From an uncultured Oscillospiraceae bacterium (GTDB taxonomy: Bacteria; Bacillota; Clostridia; UBA1381): DNA of 11,585 nt. The position numbers and the translations under genes are program-made. The notes beneath the pieces are model-generated. The model ran no database searches. It was not told the origin of the DNA and worked only from the letters and a program-made list of their open reading frames with translations. Positions 1 through 5,836 of the stretch are shown piece after piece. Every line of letters begins with the position of its first letter. The first letter of the stretch is position 1. The stretch covers positions 1-11,585 of the forward strand of contig CAMNAT010000031.1 in the NCBI GenBank assembly GCA_946531785.1, given 5' to 3'.

Positions 1-341
1 AACCACTTACAATGGATCTCATTGATAAATATGGCAAGAATAACAGGCGCAGGGGATCCGAGCACAAGGTCAAGAATGTTCAGAAGGAGGGTATTCTTAA
101 GCGCTGAGTAGAACTCCGGGCTTGTGAAAACCTCTTTGAATGTTTCAAGACCTGTGAAGGTTGAGCCTGAGAAGCCGAGGAACGGCTTATAGTCCATGAA
201 CGCGATCGATAATCCTGCCATCGGTAAGAACTTGAATACAATAACAAGCAATACCGGGATCACCAGAAGCACGTACAGTTCCCAGTTTTCCGCAAAGCTG
301 CCTTTCTTCGGCTTAACGGAATTATCTTTTTGAATCTTCAT
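1..341 (-). CDS. Carbohydrate ABC transporter permease, LplB type (partial, N-terminus only)
   Basis: This is an inner-membrane subunit of a binding-protein-dependent importer for oligosaccharides or related sugars. Only the first 113 residues are present; the C-terminus, including the EAA loop that docks the ATPase, lies beyond the left edge. A lysine-rich start (residues 1-13) is followed by a first transmembrane helix at about 21-40. After it come FKFLPMAGLSIAF, FTGLETFKEVF and LLLNILDLVLGSPAPVILAIFINEI-type segments (residues about 36-109), the characteristic N-terminal half of LplB/YteP-type permeases. The ATG at 341 is chosen because AAGGAGG sits 6 nt upstream. A near-consensus promoter precedes it at 391-419. 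The gene is divergent from the HAD phosphatase, and partner genes would be expected further left. The family call is confident, but the substrate cannot be read. Confidence 0.88.
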   Translation of the reverse strand, partial: MKIQKDNSVKPKKGSFAENWELYVLLVIPVLLVIVFKFLPMAGLSIAFMDYKPFLGFSGSTFTGLETFKEVFTSPEFYSALKNTLLLNILDLVLGSPAPVILAIFINEIHCKW

Positions 342-390
342 GTTTAGCCTCCTTTATAAAAAGATTCGTAGAACAAAATTCTCTTTTTCT

Positions 391-419
391 ATTTTATCAC
401 CCTTGTAAAGCTTTGTCAA
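391..419 (-). promoter_or_regulatory. SigA-type promoter of the ABC permease gene
   Basis: On the minus strand a perfect -35 TTGACA (419-414) is separated by 17 bp from the -10 TAAAAT (396-391). The triplet TGA directly before the -10 gives an extended -10. Transcription should start near 384, leaving a leader of about 43 nt with the AAGGAGG ribosome binding site. Between the hexamers lies an AAGCTT-centred imperfect dyad that could be an operator, but it is too weak to call. Confidence 0.75.
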
Positions 420-514
420 TAGAAAATGTATAAATTTTACGAAAAAAATCTCATTTTTATGTTCGTTTTCAACAAAGCCCCATTTTTTATACTCATATAA
501 TGCACAAAACAGGC

Positions 515-531
515 TTGTAAACGCTTTTATA
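515..531 (+). promoter_or_regulatory. Possible CcpA/LacI-family operator (cre-like) over the -35 and spacer
   Basis: The 17 bases TTGTAAACGCTTTTATA fit the catabolite-responsive element pattern WTGNAANCGNWWNCAWW at every constrained position but one (T where C is expected at 528). The site covers the -35 and the start of the spacer of the phosphatase promoter, where a bound repressor would block RNA polymerase. The neighbouring sugar transporter makes carbon-source control plausible. The match is by pattern only, and the sequence is AT-rich, so chance is possible. Confidence 0.3.
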
Positions 532-543
532 CTGTGGTACAAT
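515..543 (+). promoter_or_regulatory. SigA-type promoter of the HAD phosphatase gene
   Basis: The -35 TTGTAA (515-520) and -10 TACAAT (538-543) are 17 bp apart, and TGG before the -10 makes an extended -10. The predicted start is near 550, so the leader is only about 20 nt and consists almost entirely of the AGGAGG ribosome binding site (551-556). It is divergent from the permease promoter, with about 95 bp between the two -35 elements. Confidence 0.72.
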
Positions 544-568
544 ATAAACAAGGAGGCTGAAAGAATTT

Positions 569-1168
569 ATGATAAAAAATATTATATTTGATATCGGGAA
601 TGTCCTTATTGATTTTGACTGGGGCGAATACATATATGATCTGTTCGATACCGACACCGCCGAAGCTGTACGCAGCGCGATGTTCTGCGAGCTCTGGAAC
701 GAGATAGACCGCGGTGTGCTCACAGAGGACGAACTTCTGCAAAGCTTTATAGACCGCGCAGGAGGATTTGAAAAAGAGATACGTCATGCATATCACGAGG
801 TCGGAAGAGCCGTTGCACAGCGCGACTATGCTATCCCCTGGATAAAAGAGCTGAAGTCTGCGGGGTATATGGTTTACTACCTTTCAAACTTCTCAGAGCA
901 TGTTAAGCATTCAGCGCCGGATGCACTCGACTTTATCCCATATACCGACGGCGGAGTATTCTCCTGTGATGTCAGAGTGATAAAGCCCGATCCGGAGATA
1001 TATAAGATCCTGTTTGGTAAATATTCCCTGACACCCTCCGAGTGTGTTTTTATAGATGATAATCCGGCAAATATCGAGACCGCAAAAAGACTAGACATGC
1101 ATACGGTGCATTTTAAAACATATGAGCAGGCAAAAAATGAACTGAACGAAAAAACCAGGTTATCCTGA
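569..1168 (+). CDS. HAD-superfamily phosphatase, YihX-like (subfamily IA variant 3)
   Basis: This is a predicted cytoplasmic Mg2+-dependent sugar-phosphate phosphatase of 199 residues, close to E. coli YihX (alpha-D-glucose-1-phosphate phosphatase) in length and motif style. The HAD motifs are in order: motif I FDIGNV with nucleophile Asp8, motif II YYLSN with Ser106, motif III around Lys139 in VIKPDPEIY, and motif IV FIDDNPANIE with Asp163/Asp164. A helical cap lies at about residues 15-90. Motif I has Gly10 where most HAD phosphatases have the second (acid/base) Asp, a feature shared with YihX's DLGN. The start has AGGAGG 12 nt upstream. The stop codon lies inside the loop of the downstream terminator. 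The divergent sugar ABC transporter suggests a role with sugar phosphates, but the substrate is inferred. Confidence 0.87.
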   Translation: MIKNIIFDIGNVLIDFDWGEYIYDLFDTDTAEAVRSAMFCELWNEIDRGVLTEDELLQSFIDRAGGFEKEIRHAYHEVGRAVAQRDYAIPWIKELKSAGYMVYYLSNFSEHVKHSAPDALDFIPYTDGGVFSCDVRVIKPDPEIYKILFGKYSLTPSECVFIDDNPANIETAKRLDMHTVHFKTYEQAKNELNEKTRLS

Positions 1169-1188
1169 CCGGATGCCCTGGTTTTTTT
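1149..1188. terminator. Bidirectional rho-independent terminator between convergent genes
   Basis: Arms CCAGG (1155-1159) and CCTGG (1177-1181) form the base of a hairpin, extended by an inner ATCC/GGAT stem (1162-1165 with 1171-1174). Six A residues precede the hairpin and seven T residues follow it, so each strand has a U-tract. It serves the plus-strand phosphatase, whose TGA stop (1166-1168) is in the apical loop, and the minus-strand macrodomain gene, which ends at 1195. Confidence 0.85.
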
Positions 1189-1194
1189 ATGACC

Positions 1195-1980
1195 TTATCT
1201 GATGTTTGCTTTTTCACTTTCAAGTAAATGTTTATAGATAATAAGATCGCTATCCTGAAACACATTGAATATCACATTGATCTTGTGATCTGCAAGGAAT
1301 CCTATAACGGTGTTTACGGCAATTTCAGCCGCTTCCTTTTGCGGAAATCCGAAAACTCCGGTTGAGATACAGCAAAATGCAATCCTGCGGATACCATTTT
1401 GGACAGCAAGCTGCAGACATGAGCGGTAGCACGACGCAAGCAGCTCTTTGTGTTTATCAGTTAATCTTCCGTTTACTATCGGTCCGACAGTGTGTATAAC
1501 ATACTCACACGGAAGATCATATGCCGGAGTAATTTTCGCCCTTCCTGTAGGCTCTTCATGCCCCTGCTCCCTCATTATCTCACTGCACTTATACCGGAGT
1601 CTTACTCCGGCAAAGGTGTGTATACAGTTGTCTATACATGAATGACAAGGCTGATAGCACCCGGTCATCCCGGAATTTGCAGCGTTCACGATCGCACCGC
1701 ATTTCAGTGTTGTTATATCCCCCTGCCATAAATATATATTATCCCTTACGGGAGTTAGATCTTCAACATCTGTTATCCCCTTTTCCGCTGTCAGCTCCTT
1801 TAAAAAGCTGTCCTCGGTTTCAAGAAAGGCGGCATCTGCCTCTCCCGCCGGACGAATGTTTACAAGGCTTCTGTAAAGATCAAATTTGTCCTGAACAGCT
1901 TCGGGGATCCTTATCCCGTTTGTATCATTTCTTTCCGAAAGAAGATAATTTATCAAGCTGTCAAGCTTATTTTTATCCAT
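1195..1980 (-). CDS. Zinc-type macrodomain protein, predicted protein-ADP-ribose hydrolase
   Basis: The 261-residue protein is predicted to remove ADP-ribose from proteins or a related ADP-ribosylated substrate. An N-terminal helical extension (about 1-80) precedes the macrodomain. Ligand-binding motifs are WQGDIT (85-90), AIVNAANS (96-103) and ISTGVFGFP (205-213). Between them is GCYQPCHSCIDNCIH (107-121), the Cys/His-rich signature of zinc-dependent macrodomains, in which a cysteine, a histidine and a second cysteine hold a catalytic zinc. Length and layout match the family known from Staphylococcus and Streptococcus, where it often sits beside a SirTM sirtuin and a lipoyl-carrier GcvH-like protein; neither is present here. 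The ATG follows the upstream cyclophilin stop by 5 nt with no clear Shine-Dalgarno, so translation is probably coupled. It is the last gene of the gyrA operon and ends at the bidirectional terminator. Confidence 0.88.
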   Translation of the reverse strand: MDKNKLDSLINYLLSERNDTNGIRIPEAVQDKFDLYRSLVNIRPAGEADAAFLETEDSFLKELTAEKGITDVEDLTPVRDNIYLWQGDITTLKCGAIVNAANSGMTGCYQPCHSCIDNCIHTFAGVRLRYKCSEIMREQGHEEPTGRAKITPAYDLPCEYVIHTVGPIVNGRLTDKHKELLASCYRSCLQLAVQNGIRRIAFCCISTGVFGFPQKEAAEIAVNTVIGFLADHKINVIFNVFQDSDLIIYKHLLESEKANIR

Positions 1981-1985
1981 GCAGC

Positions 1986-2459
1986 TTAAACCAGTCTGAT
2001 CGTTTTGATGACCTGCGGAACTACCGGCTGATCGCGGAAATCAGTGTCGCACTCAGCTATCCTGTCCACAACATCAAGCCCATCCGTTACCTTGCCGAAT
2101 GCAGCATACTGACCGTCAAGATGCGGCGCGTCCTTATGCATGATGAAGAACTGGCTCGACGCGCTGTTCGGGAACATCGTGCGCGCCATGGAAAGCACGC
2201 CGCGCTTATGCTTAAGATCGTTCTTCACGCCGTTCGAGTCGAACTCGCCCTTGATGGACTCTGCATGCTTCGGTGTGCCCGCCGCATCCATTCCGCCGCC
2301 CTGGATCATAAACCCGCTTATCACACGATGGAAGATAAGTCCGTCAAAGAAGTTATCATTTATAAGCTTTACAAAGTTTTCTACCGTTATCGGCGCCATA
2401 TCCGGATAAAGCTCCGCCTTGATGACACCGCCGTCATTCATTTCTATTTCTATATTCAT
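1986..2459 (-). CDS. Cyclophilin-type peptidyl-prolyl cis-trans isomerase (cytoplasmic)
   Basis: This is a single-domain cyclophilin of 157 residues with no signal peptide, predicted to catalyse proline isomerisation in the cytoplasm. The core motifs are intact: FHRVI with catalytic Arg45, GFMIQGGG (49-56), GVLSMART (87-94), NSASSQFFI (98-106) and LDGQYAAFGKV (114-124). The residue matching Trp121 of human cyclophilin A, which contacts cyclosporin, is His113; this is common in bacterial members and predicts weak cyclosporin binding. The ATG lies 1 nt after the stop of the preceding cyclophilin gene, with GAGGAG just upstream, so the two are translationally coupled. It shares many positions with that neighbour (KGEF-SNG-KN, KH-RGV-SMAR), which suggests an old tandem duplication. 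Confidence 0.93.
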   Translation of the reverse strand: MNIEIEMNDGGVIKAELYPDMAPITVENFVKLINDNFFDGLIFHRVISGFMIQGGGMDAAGTPKHAESIKGEFDSNGVKNDLKHKRGVLSMARTMFPNSASSQFFIMHKDAPHLDGQYAAFGKVTDGLDVVDRIAECDTDFRDQPVVPQVIKTIRLV

Positions 2460-2460
2460 G

Positions 2461-3135
2461 TTATTTCTCCTCTATCGAAATTTTTTCTATCACATACAGA
2501 TCCTCCGGGAGCTCCGAAAGCCCTGCCGGCGTGTTCTTTGCGAGCTTTGAGTCTGCAATTTTGTCAACGACCGACATTCCCTTTGTGACCTCACCGAACG
2601 CCGCATAATCGCCGTCAAGATGCGGTGCCGCCTTCTGCATGATAAAGAACTGGCTTGACGCGCTGTCGGGATCGGTGCCGATACGCGCCATTGAGATCAC
2701 GCCGCGCTCATGCTTGATACTGTTTTTAAACCCGTTCGATAAAAACTCGCCCTTGATCTCAGAAGCACCCGTCTTTCGGTTATATTCCGCATCATATCCG
2801 CCGCCCTGGATTATGAAATCCTTAACTACGCGGTGTATTATTGTTCCGTCATAAAAACCGTTCTTTGCAAGATTTACGAAATTGTCCACCGTCAGAGGCG
2901 CTGCTTCGGGATAGAGCTCAAGCTCTATCTCATCGCCGTTTGTGAGCTTCATGACCGCATGCACAGCGTTTTCTTTATAGTCATCCTTCGCTTTTTCTTT
3001 TTCCGGCTCCGGGCTTGATACGACAGGTATGCTTGCAGCTTCTGTCGCCTGCTCCGTTGTATCCGCCGGTGCTGCTCCGCAGCCCGACAGCATAAGCATT
3101 ACCGCAAGCGCTGCGGCAGTAGTTGAAAGCTTCAT
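2461..3135 (-). CDS. Lipoprotein cyclophilin-type peptidyl-prolyl isomerase
   Basis: This is a 224-residue exported cyclophilin, probably a foldase anchored to the outer face of the cell membrane. Residues 1-18 form a signal peptide ending in the lipobox LSGC, so Cys19 should be lipidated and become the mature N-terminus. A Thr/Glu/Pro/Lys-rich linker (20-55) follows. The cyclophilin domain spans about 57-221: IIHRVV with catalytic Arg102, DFIIQGGG (106-113), GVISMARIG (145-153), DSASSQFFI (157-165) and LDGDYAAFGEV (173-183). The usual Phe before His-Arg is Ile100. The start is set at 3135 rather than the in-frame ATG at 3177: it has GGAGGAG at good spacing, gives a clean signal peptide, and lies 1 nt after the gyrA stop, whereas 3177 would lie inside gyrA. 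Confidence 0.92.
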   Translation of the reverse strand: MKLSTTAAALAVMLMLSGCGAAPADTTEQATEAASIPVVSSPEPEKEKAKDDYKENAVHAVMKLTNGDEIELELYPEAAPLTVDNFVNLAKNGFYDGTIIHRVVKDFIIQGGGYDAEYNRKTGASEIKGEFLSNGFKNSIKHERGVISMARIGTDPDSASSQFFIMQKAAPHLDGDYAAFGEVTKGMSVVDKIADSKLAKNTPAGLSELPEDLYVIEKISIEEK

Positions 3136-3136
3136 A

Positions 3137-5641
3137 TTACTCCTCCGTTGCTTCGTCTGCGTCAACAGCCTCCGCATCCTCTTCCTGGTAACGCTCAGTC
3201 AGCGCAACGCTGACAACCTTCACTCCATCGGCAAGCCTCATCACGCGCACGCCCTGAGTGCTTCTGCTGTATGTGCTTATCTCATCGACATGCATCCTGA
3301 TGACTACACCCTCCGATGTTATGAGGATAAGATCCTCATCCTCTGCGGCAGATACAACTCCTGCAAGCTTTCCGGTCTTGCCGCTGAGCTTATAGTTGAT
3401 TATACCCTTTCCGGCACGATTCTGCAACCTGTATTCCGAGACCTCCGTACGCTTTCCGTAGCCGTTTTCGGTTACCGAAAGGATGCGTCTTGTCTCATCT
3501 GCTATCGCAGCTGAAACTACCTCATCACCGTCACGCAGGTCGATAGCTCTCACGCCGCGAGTCGTTCTGCCGAGCACCCTTGCGTCCTTTTCGGTAAAGC
3601 GTATAGCCATACCGTTACGCGTCGCTATGAACATCTCCTGCTCGCCATCGGTAAGAAGCACGCTTATCAGCTCATCGCCCTCAACAAGCTCTATCGCCCT
3701 CAGACCGTTCTGGCGTATCCTTGAATAGTCCATGATATCCGAACGCTTTATCATACCTCCGCGAGTTACGAATGTGAGACAATCGCCGTTATTGAACTCC
3801 TTGATCGGGATCACTGCACTTATTTTCTCATCCGGCTCAAGCGGGATAAGATTAATAATTGCCATTCCCTTTGCCGTTCTTCCTGACTCGGGTATGCGGT
3901 AGCCCTTGAGCTGGTAAACAACGCCGCGGGTCGTAAAAAACAGGATGTGATCGTGTGTCGAGGATGTGAAGATATGCTCAACAAAGTCCTCCTCGCGTGT
4001 GGTCACGCCGGTTATTCCCTTGCCGCCGCGCTTCTGCGAGCGGTATGTGTCGACCGGCATACGCTTTACATAGCCGCTGTGGGTAAGGGTGAAGATGCAC
4101 TCCTCCTCAGCTATGAGATCCTCATCGTCAAGATCTGTGTAATCCATCTCGATCTCTGTACGGCGCGAATCGCCGAATTTGTTCTTCATCTCATTGAGGT
4201 CTGTCTTTATGATCGCGCACACCTTCGCCTCATCCGCAAGTATCTCCTTGTACTCGGCGATCTTTGCCATTACCGCCTCGTACTCCTCCTCGATCTTTTC
4301 GCGCTCCATACCGGAAAGTCTTCCGAGCTGCATCCTTACGATTGCAGTCGCCTGGATATCATCGAGCTCGAATCGCTCGCAAAGATTTGCCTTTGCGTCA
4401 TCAACTGATTTGGAGGCGCGGATTATGCGTATTACCTCATCTATGTTATCTATTACTATCTTATAGCCCTCTAACAGATGAGCGCGCTCCTCAGCCTTTC
4501 TGAGGTCATAGCGTGTTCTCCTGATGATGACATCCTCCTGATGAGCGATATAGTAGTCTATCATCTGACGGAGATTCAATATCTTCGGCACCTTATCTAC
4601 GAGCGCCAGAAGGATTATACCGAAGGACTCCTGCATCTCTGTGAGTTTATAGAGATTATTTAACACCACATTCGCGTTTGCGTCGCGCTTGAGGTCGATA
4701 ACAAGCCTTATATCCTGCGATGACTCATCGCGTGTGGACGATATACCCTCGATCTTACCGTCACGCACAAGCTCGTTTATATGCTTCTCCATCTGAGCCT
4801 TGTTGACCTTATACGGGATCTCAGTCACAATTATGCGCTGCTTACCGTTGTCATATTCCTCGATCTCAGCCTTGGCTCTTAAAATGATCTTGCCGCGGCC
4901 TGTGGTATATGCCTGGCGGATACCGCGTCTGCCCATGATAACACCACCGGTCGGAAAGTCCGGACCCGGGATATAATTCATAAGCTCATCGACGGTTATC
5001 ATAGGATCGTCTATAGCCGCGATGATAGCATCTATACACTCCGTAAGATTGTGCGGCGGTATATTTGTCGCCATACCTACGGCAATACCGTTTGAGCCGT
5101 TCACCAACAGGTTCGGGAATCTTGACGGAAGAACATCCGGCTCCTTCAGCTTATCATCAAAGTTCGGAACAAAATCGACCGTTTCTTTTTCGATGTCTGT
5201 GAGCATGGATGCCGATATCTTCGACATCTTAGCCTCTGTGTATCTGTATGCAGCAGGGGGATCGCCATCCACTGAACCAAAGTTACCCTTAGGCTGTACC
5301 AGCGGATATCTGAGCGAGAAGTCCTGACCGAGACGAACCATGGCATCATATACCGAAGCGTCACCATGCGGATGGTATTTACCCAGCACATCACCGACAG
5401 TCGTTGCCGATTTTCTGAAATCCGCCTCGTACAGCAGTCCGCCCTCATACATATCGTAGAGTATACGCCTGTGCACCGGCTTCAGTCCGTCACGGACATC
5501 CGGCAGAGCACGGCTCACGATAACGCTCATGGCATAGTCTATATATGCCTTTTTCATTTCATTATTCAGGTCTACCCCGACGATCTTCTGATTTTCTATA
5601 ACCGAAAGATCGAATGGCTGTTCCTTGGATTTTTTCGCCAT
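3137..5641 (-). CDS. gyrA: DNA gyrase subunit A
   Basis: This is the breakage-reunion subunit of the A2B2 type II topoisomerase that introduces negative supercoils; its length of 834 residues is normal. The N-terminal winged-helix and tower region carries SRALPDVRDGLKPVHRRILY (43-62) and the catalytic Tyr134 in AAYRYTEAK, equivalent to E. coli Tyr122. The C-terminal beta-pinwheel opens with the GyrA box QKRGGKG (536-542), which identifies gyrase rather than ParC. The quinolone-determining segment reads HPHGDASVYDAM, with Ala95 at the E. coli Ser83 position and Asp99 at Asp87. The ATG at 5641 is preferred over 5662 because GAGGAGG lies 7 nt upstream and the longer form has no ribosome binding site. 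It heads a four-gene operon under the promoter at 5701-5729. gyrB is not in the window. Confidence 0.97.
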   Translation of the reverse strand: MAKKSKEQPFDLSVIENQKIVGVDLNNEMKKAYIDYAMSVIVSRALPDVRDGLKPVHRRILYDMYEGGLLYEADFRKSATTVGDVLGKYHPHGDASVYDAMVRLGQDFSLRYPLVQPKGNFGSVDGDPPAAYRYTEAKMSKISASMLTDIEKETVDFVPNFDDKLKEPDVLPSRFPNLLVNGSNGIAVGMATNIPPHNLTECIDAIIAAIDDPMITVDELMNYIPGPDFPTGGVIMGRRGIRQAYTTGRGKIILRAKAEIEEYDNGKQRIIVTEIPYKVNKAQMEKHINELVRDGKIEGISSTRDESSQDIRLVIDLKRDANANVVLNNLYKLTEMQESFGIILLALVDKVPKILNLRQMIDYYIAHQEDVIIRRTRYDLRKAEERAHLLEGYKIVIDNIDEVIRIIRASKSVDDAKANLCERFELDDIQATAIVRMQLGRLSGMEREKIEEEYEAVMAKIAEYKEILADEAKVCAIIKTDLNEMKNKFGDSRRTEIEMDYTDLDDEDLIAEEECIFTLTHSGYVKRMPVDTYRSQKRGGKGITGVTTREEDFVEHIFTSSTHDHILFFTTRGVVYQLKGYRIPESGRTAKGMAIINLIPLEPDEKISAVIPIKEFNNGDCLTFVTRGGMIKRSDIMDYSRIRQNGLRAIELVEGDELISVLLTDGEQEMFIATRNGMAIRFTEKDARVLGRTTRGVRAIDLRDGDEVVSAAIADETRRILSVTENGYGKRTEVSEYRLQNRAGKGIINYKLSGKTGKLAGVVSAAEDEDLILITSEGVVIRMHVDEISTYSRSTQGVRVMRLADGVKVVSVALTERYQEEDAEAVDADEATEE

Positions 5642-5700
5642 ATTATCCTCCTCAAATCCCATGTACGGGACATAATCTGCAAATCGTATTTGTACTTATT

Positions 5701-5729
5701 ATTATAGCACATTTTGATTGAGATTGCAA
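5701..5729 (-). promoter_or_regulatory. SigA-type promoter of the gyrA operon
   Basis: On the minus strand the -35 TTGCAA (5729-5724) and a perfect -10 TATAAT (5706-5701) are 17 bp apart, with TGC before the -10 as an extended element. Transcription should start near 5694, giving a leader of about 53 nt before the gyrA ATG. It lies downstream of two terminators, so gyrA is insulated from the parvulin gene. Confidence 0.8.
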
Positions 5730-5738
5730 GCTTTTGCA
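5725..5738. repeat. Inverted repeat TGCAA-N4-TTGCA overlapping the gyrA -35
   Basis: Perfect 5-bp arms (5725-5729 and 5734-5738) flank the spacer GCTT, and the dyad covers the -35 and the 9 bp upstream of it. The position suits a repressor or activator site. It is short and could be chance in AT-rich DNA. Confidence 0.3.
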
Positions 5739-5740
5739 TG

Positions 5741-5761
5741 AAAAAACAACGCAAAGCGTTG
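5741..5761 (-). terminator. Second (weaker) terminator upstream of the gyrA promoter
   Basis: On the minus strand a 6-bp stem CAACGC/GCGTTG closed by a TTT triloop (5761-5747) runs straight into six T residues (5746-5741). It lies about 30 bp beyond the stronger terminator and before the gyrA promoter, so it looks like a back-up stop for the parvulin transcript. On the plus strand there is no T tract. Confidence 0.5.
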
Positions 5762-5792
5762 CCGAGATAAATCAGCAATTTCTTATAAGGTG

Positions 5793-5822
5793 AAAAAACC
5801 GCTCAGATGAGCGGTTTTTTTT
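5793..5822 (-). terminator. Rho-independent terminator of the parvulin gene
   Basis: A perfect 12-bp stem (5793-5804 with 5809-5820) made of ACCGCTC/GAGCGGT plus flanking A/T runs, with loop AGAT on the plus strand, is followed on the minus strand by six T residues. It begins 14 nt after the parvulin stop codon. The plus strand also has an eight-T run, so it could work in both directions, but no plus-strand gene leads into it. Confidence 0.88.
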
Positions 5823-5836
5823 GCTGTTTCTTAAAG

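Noticed and set aside
391..419. An operator formed by the AAGCTT-centred dyad inside the permease promoter
   Set aside because: The arms are imperfect and of unequal spacing, and the match is no better than expected in AT-rich promoter DNA.
1638..2588. A 316-codon open frame on the plus strand opposite the cyclophilins and macrodomain
   Set aside because: It is antisense to three well-supported genes with family motifs, has no good ribosome binding site, and its translation is rich in Leu, Arg, His and Ser with no recognisable domain.
3136..3177. A longer start for the lipoprotein cyclophilin at 3177
   Set aside because: It would place 14 basic residues before the signal peptide, overlap gyrA and lack a ribosome binding site. 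The ATG at 3135 has GGAGGAG and starts directly at the signal peptide.
3947..4408. A 153-codon plus-strand open frame, and several similar ones opposite gyrA
   Set aside because: All lie within gyrA on the other strand and are frame shadows produced by its codon usage.
5642..5662. A longer gyrA start at 5662
   Set aside because: There is no ribosome binding site before it, and the GAGGAGG that serves the ATG at 5641 would fall inside the coding region.
5747..5792. A small RNA between the two terminators upstream of gyrA
   Set aside because: I see no promoter between them that would produce a transcript ending at the second hairpin. A back-up terminator explains it more simply.
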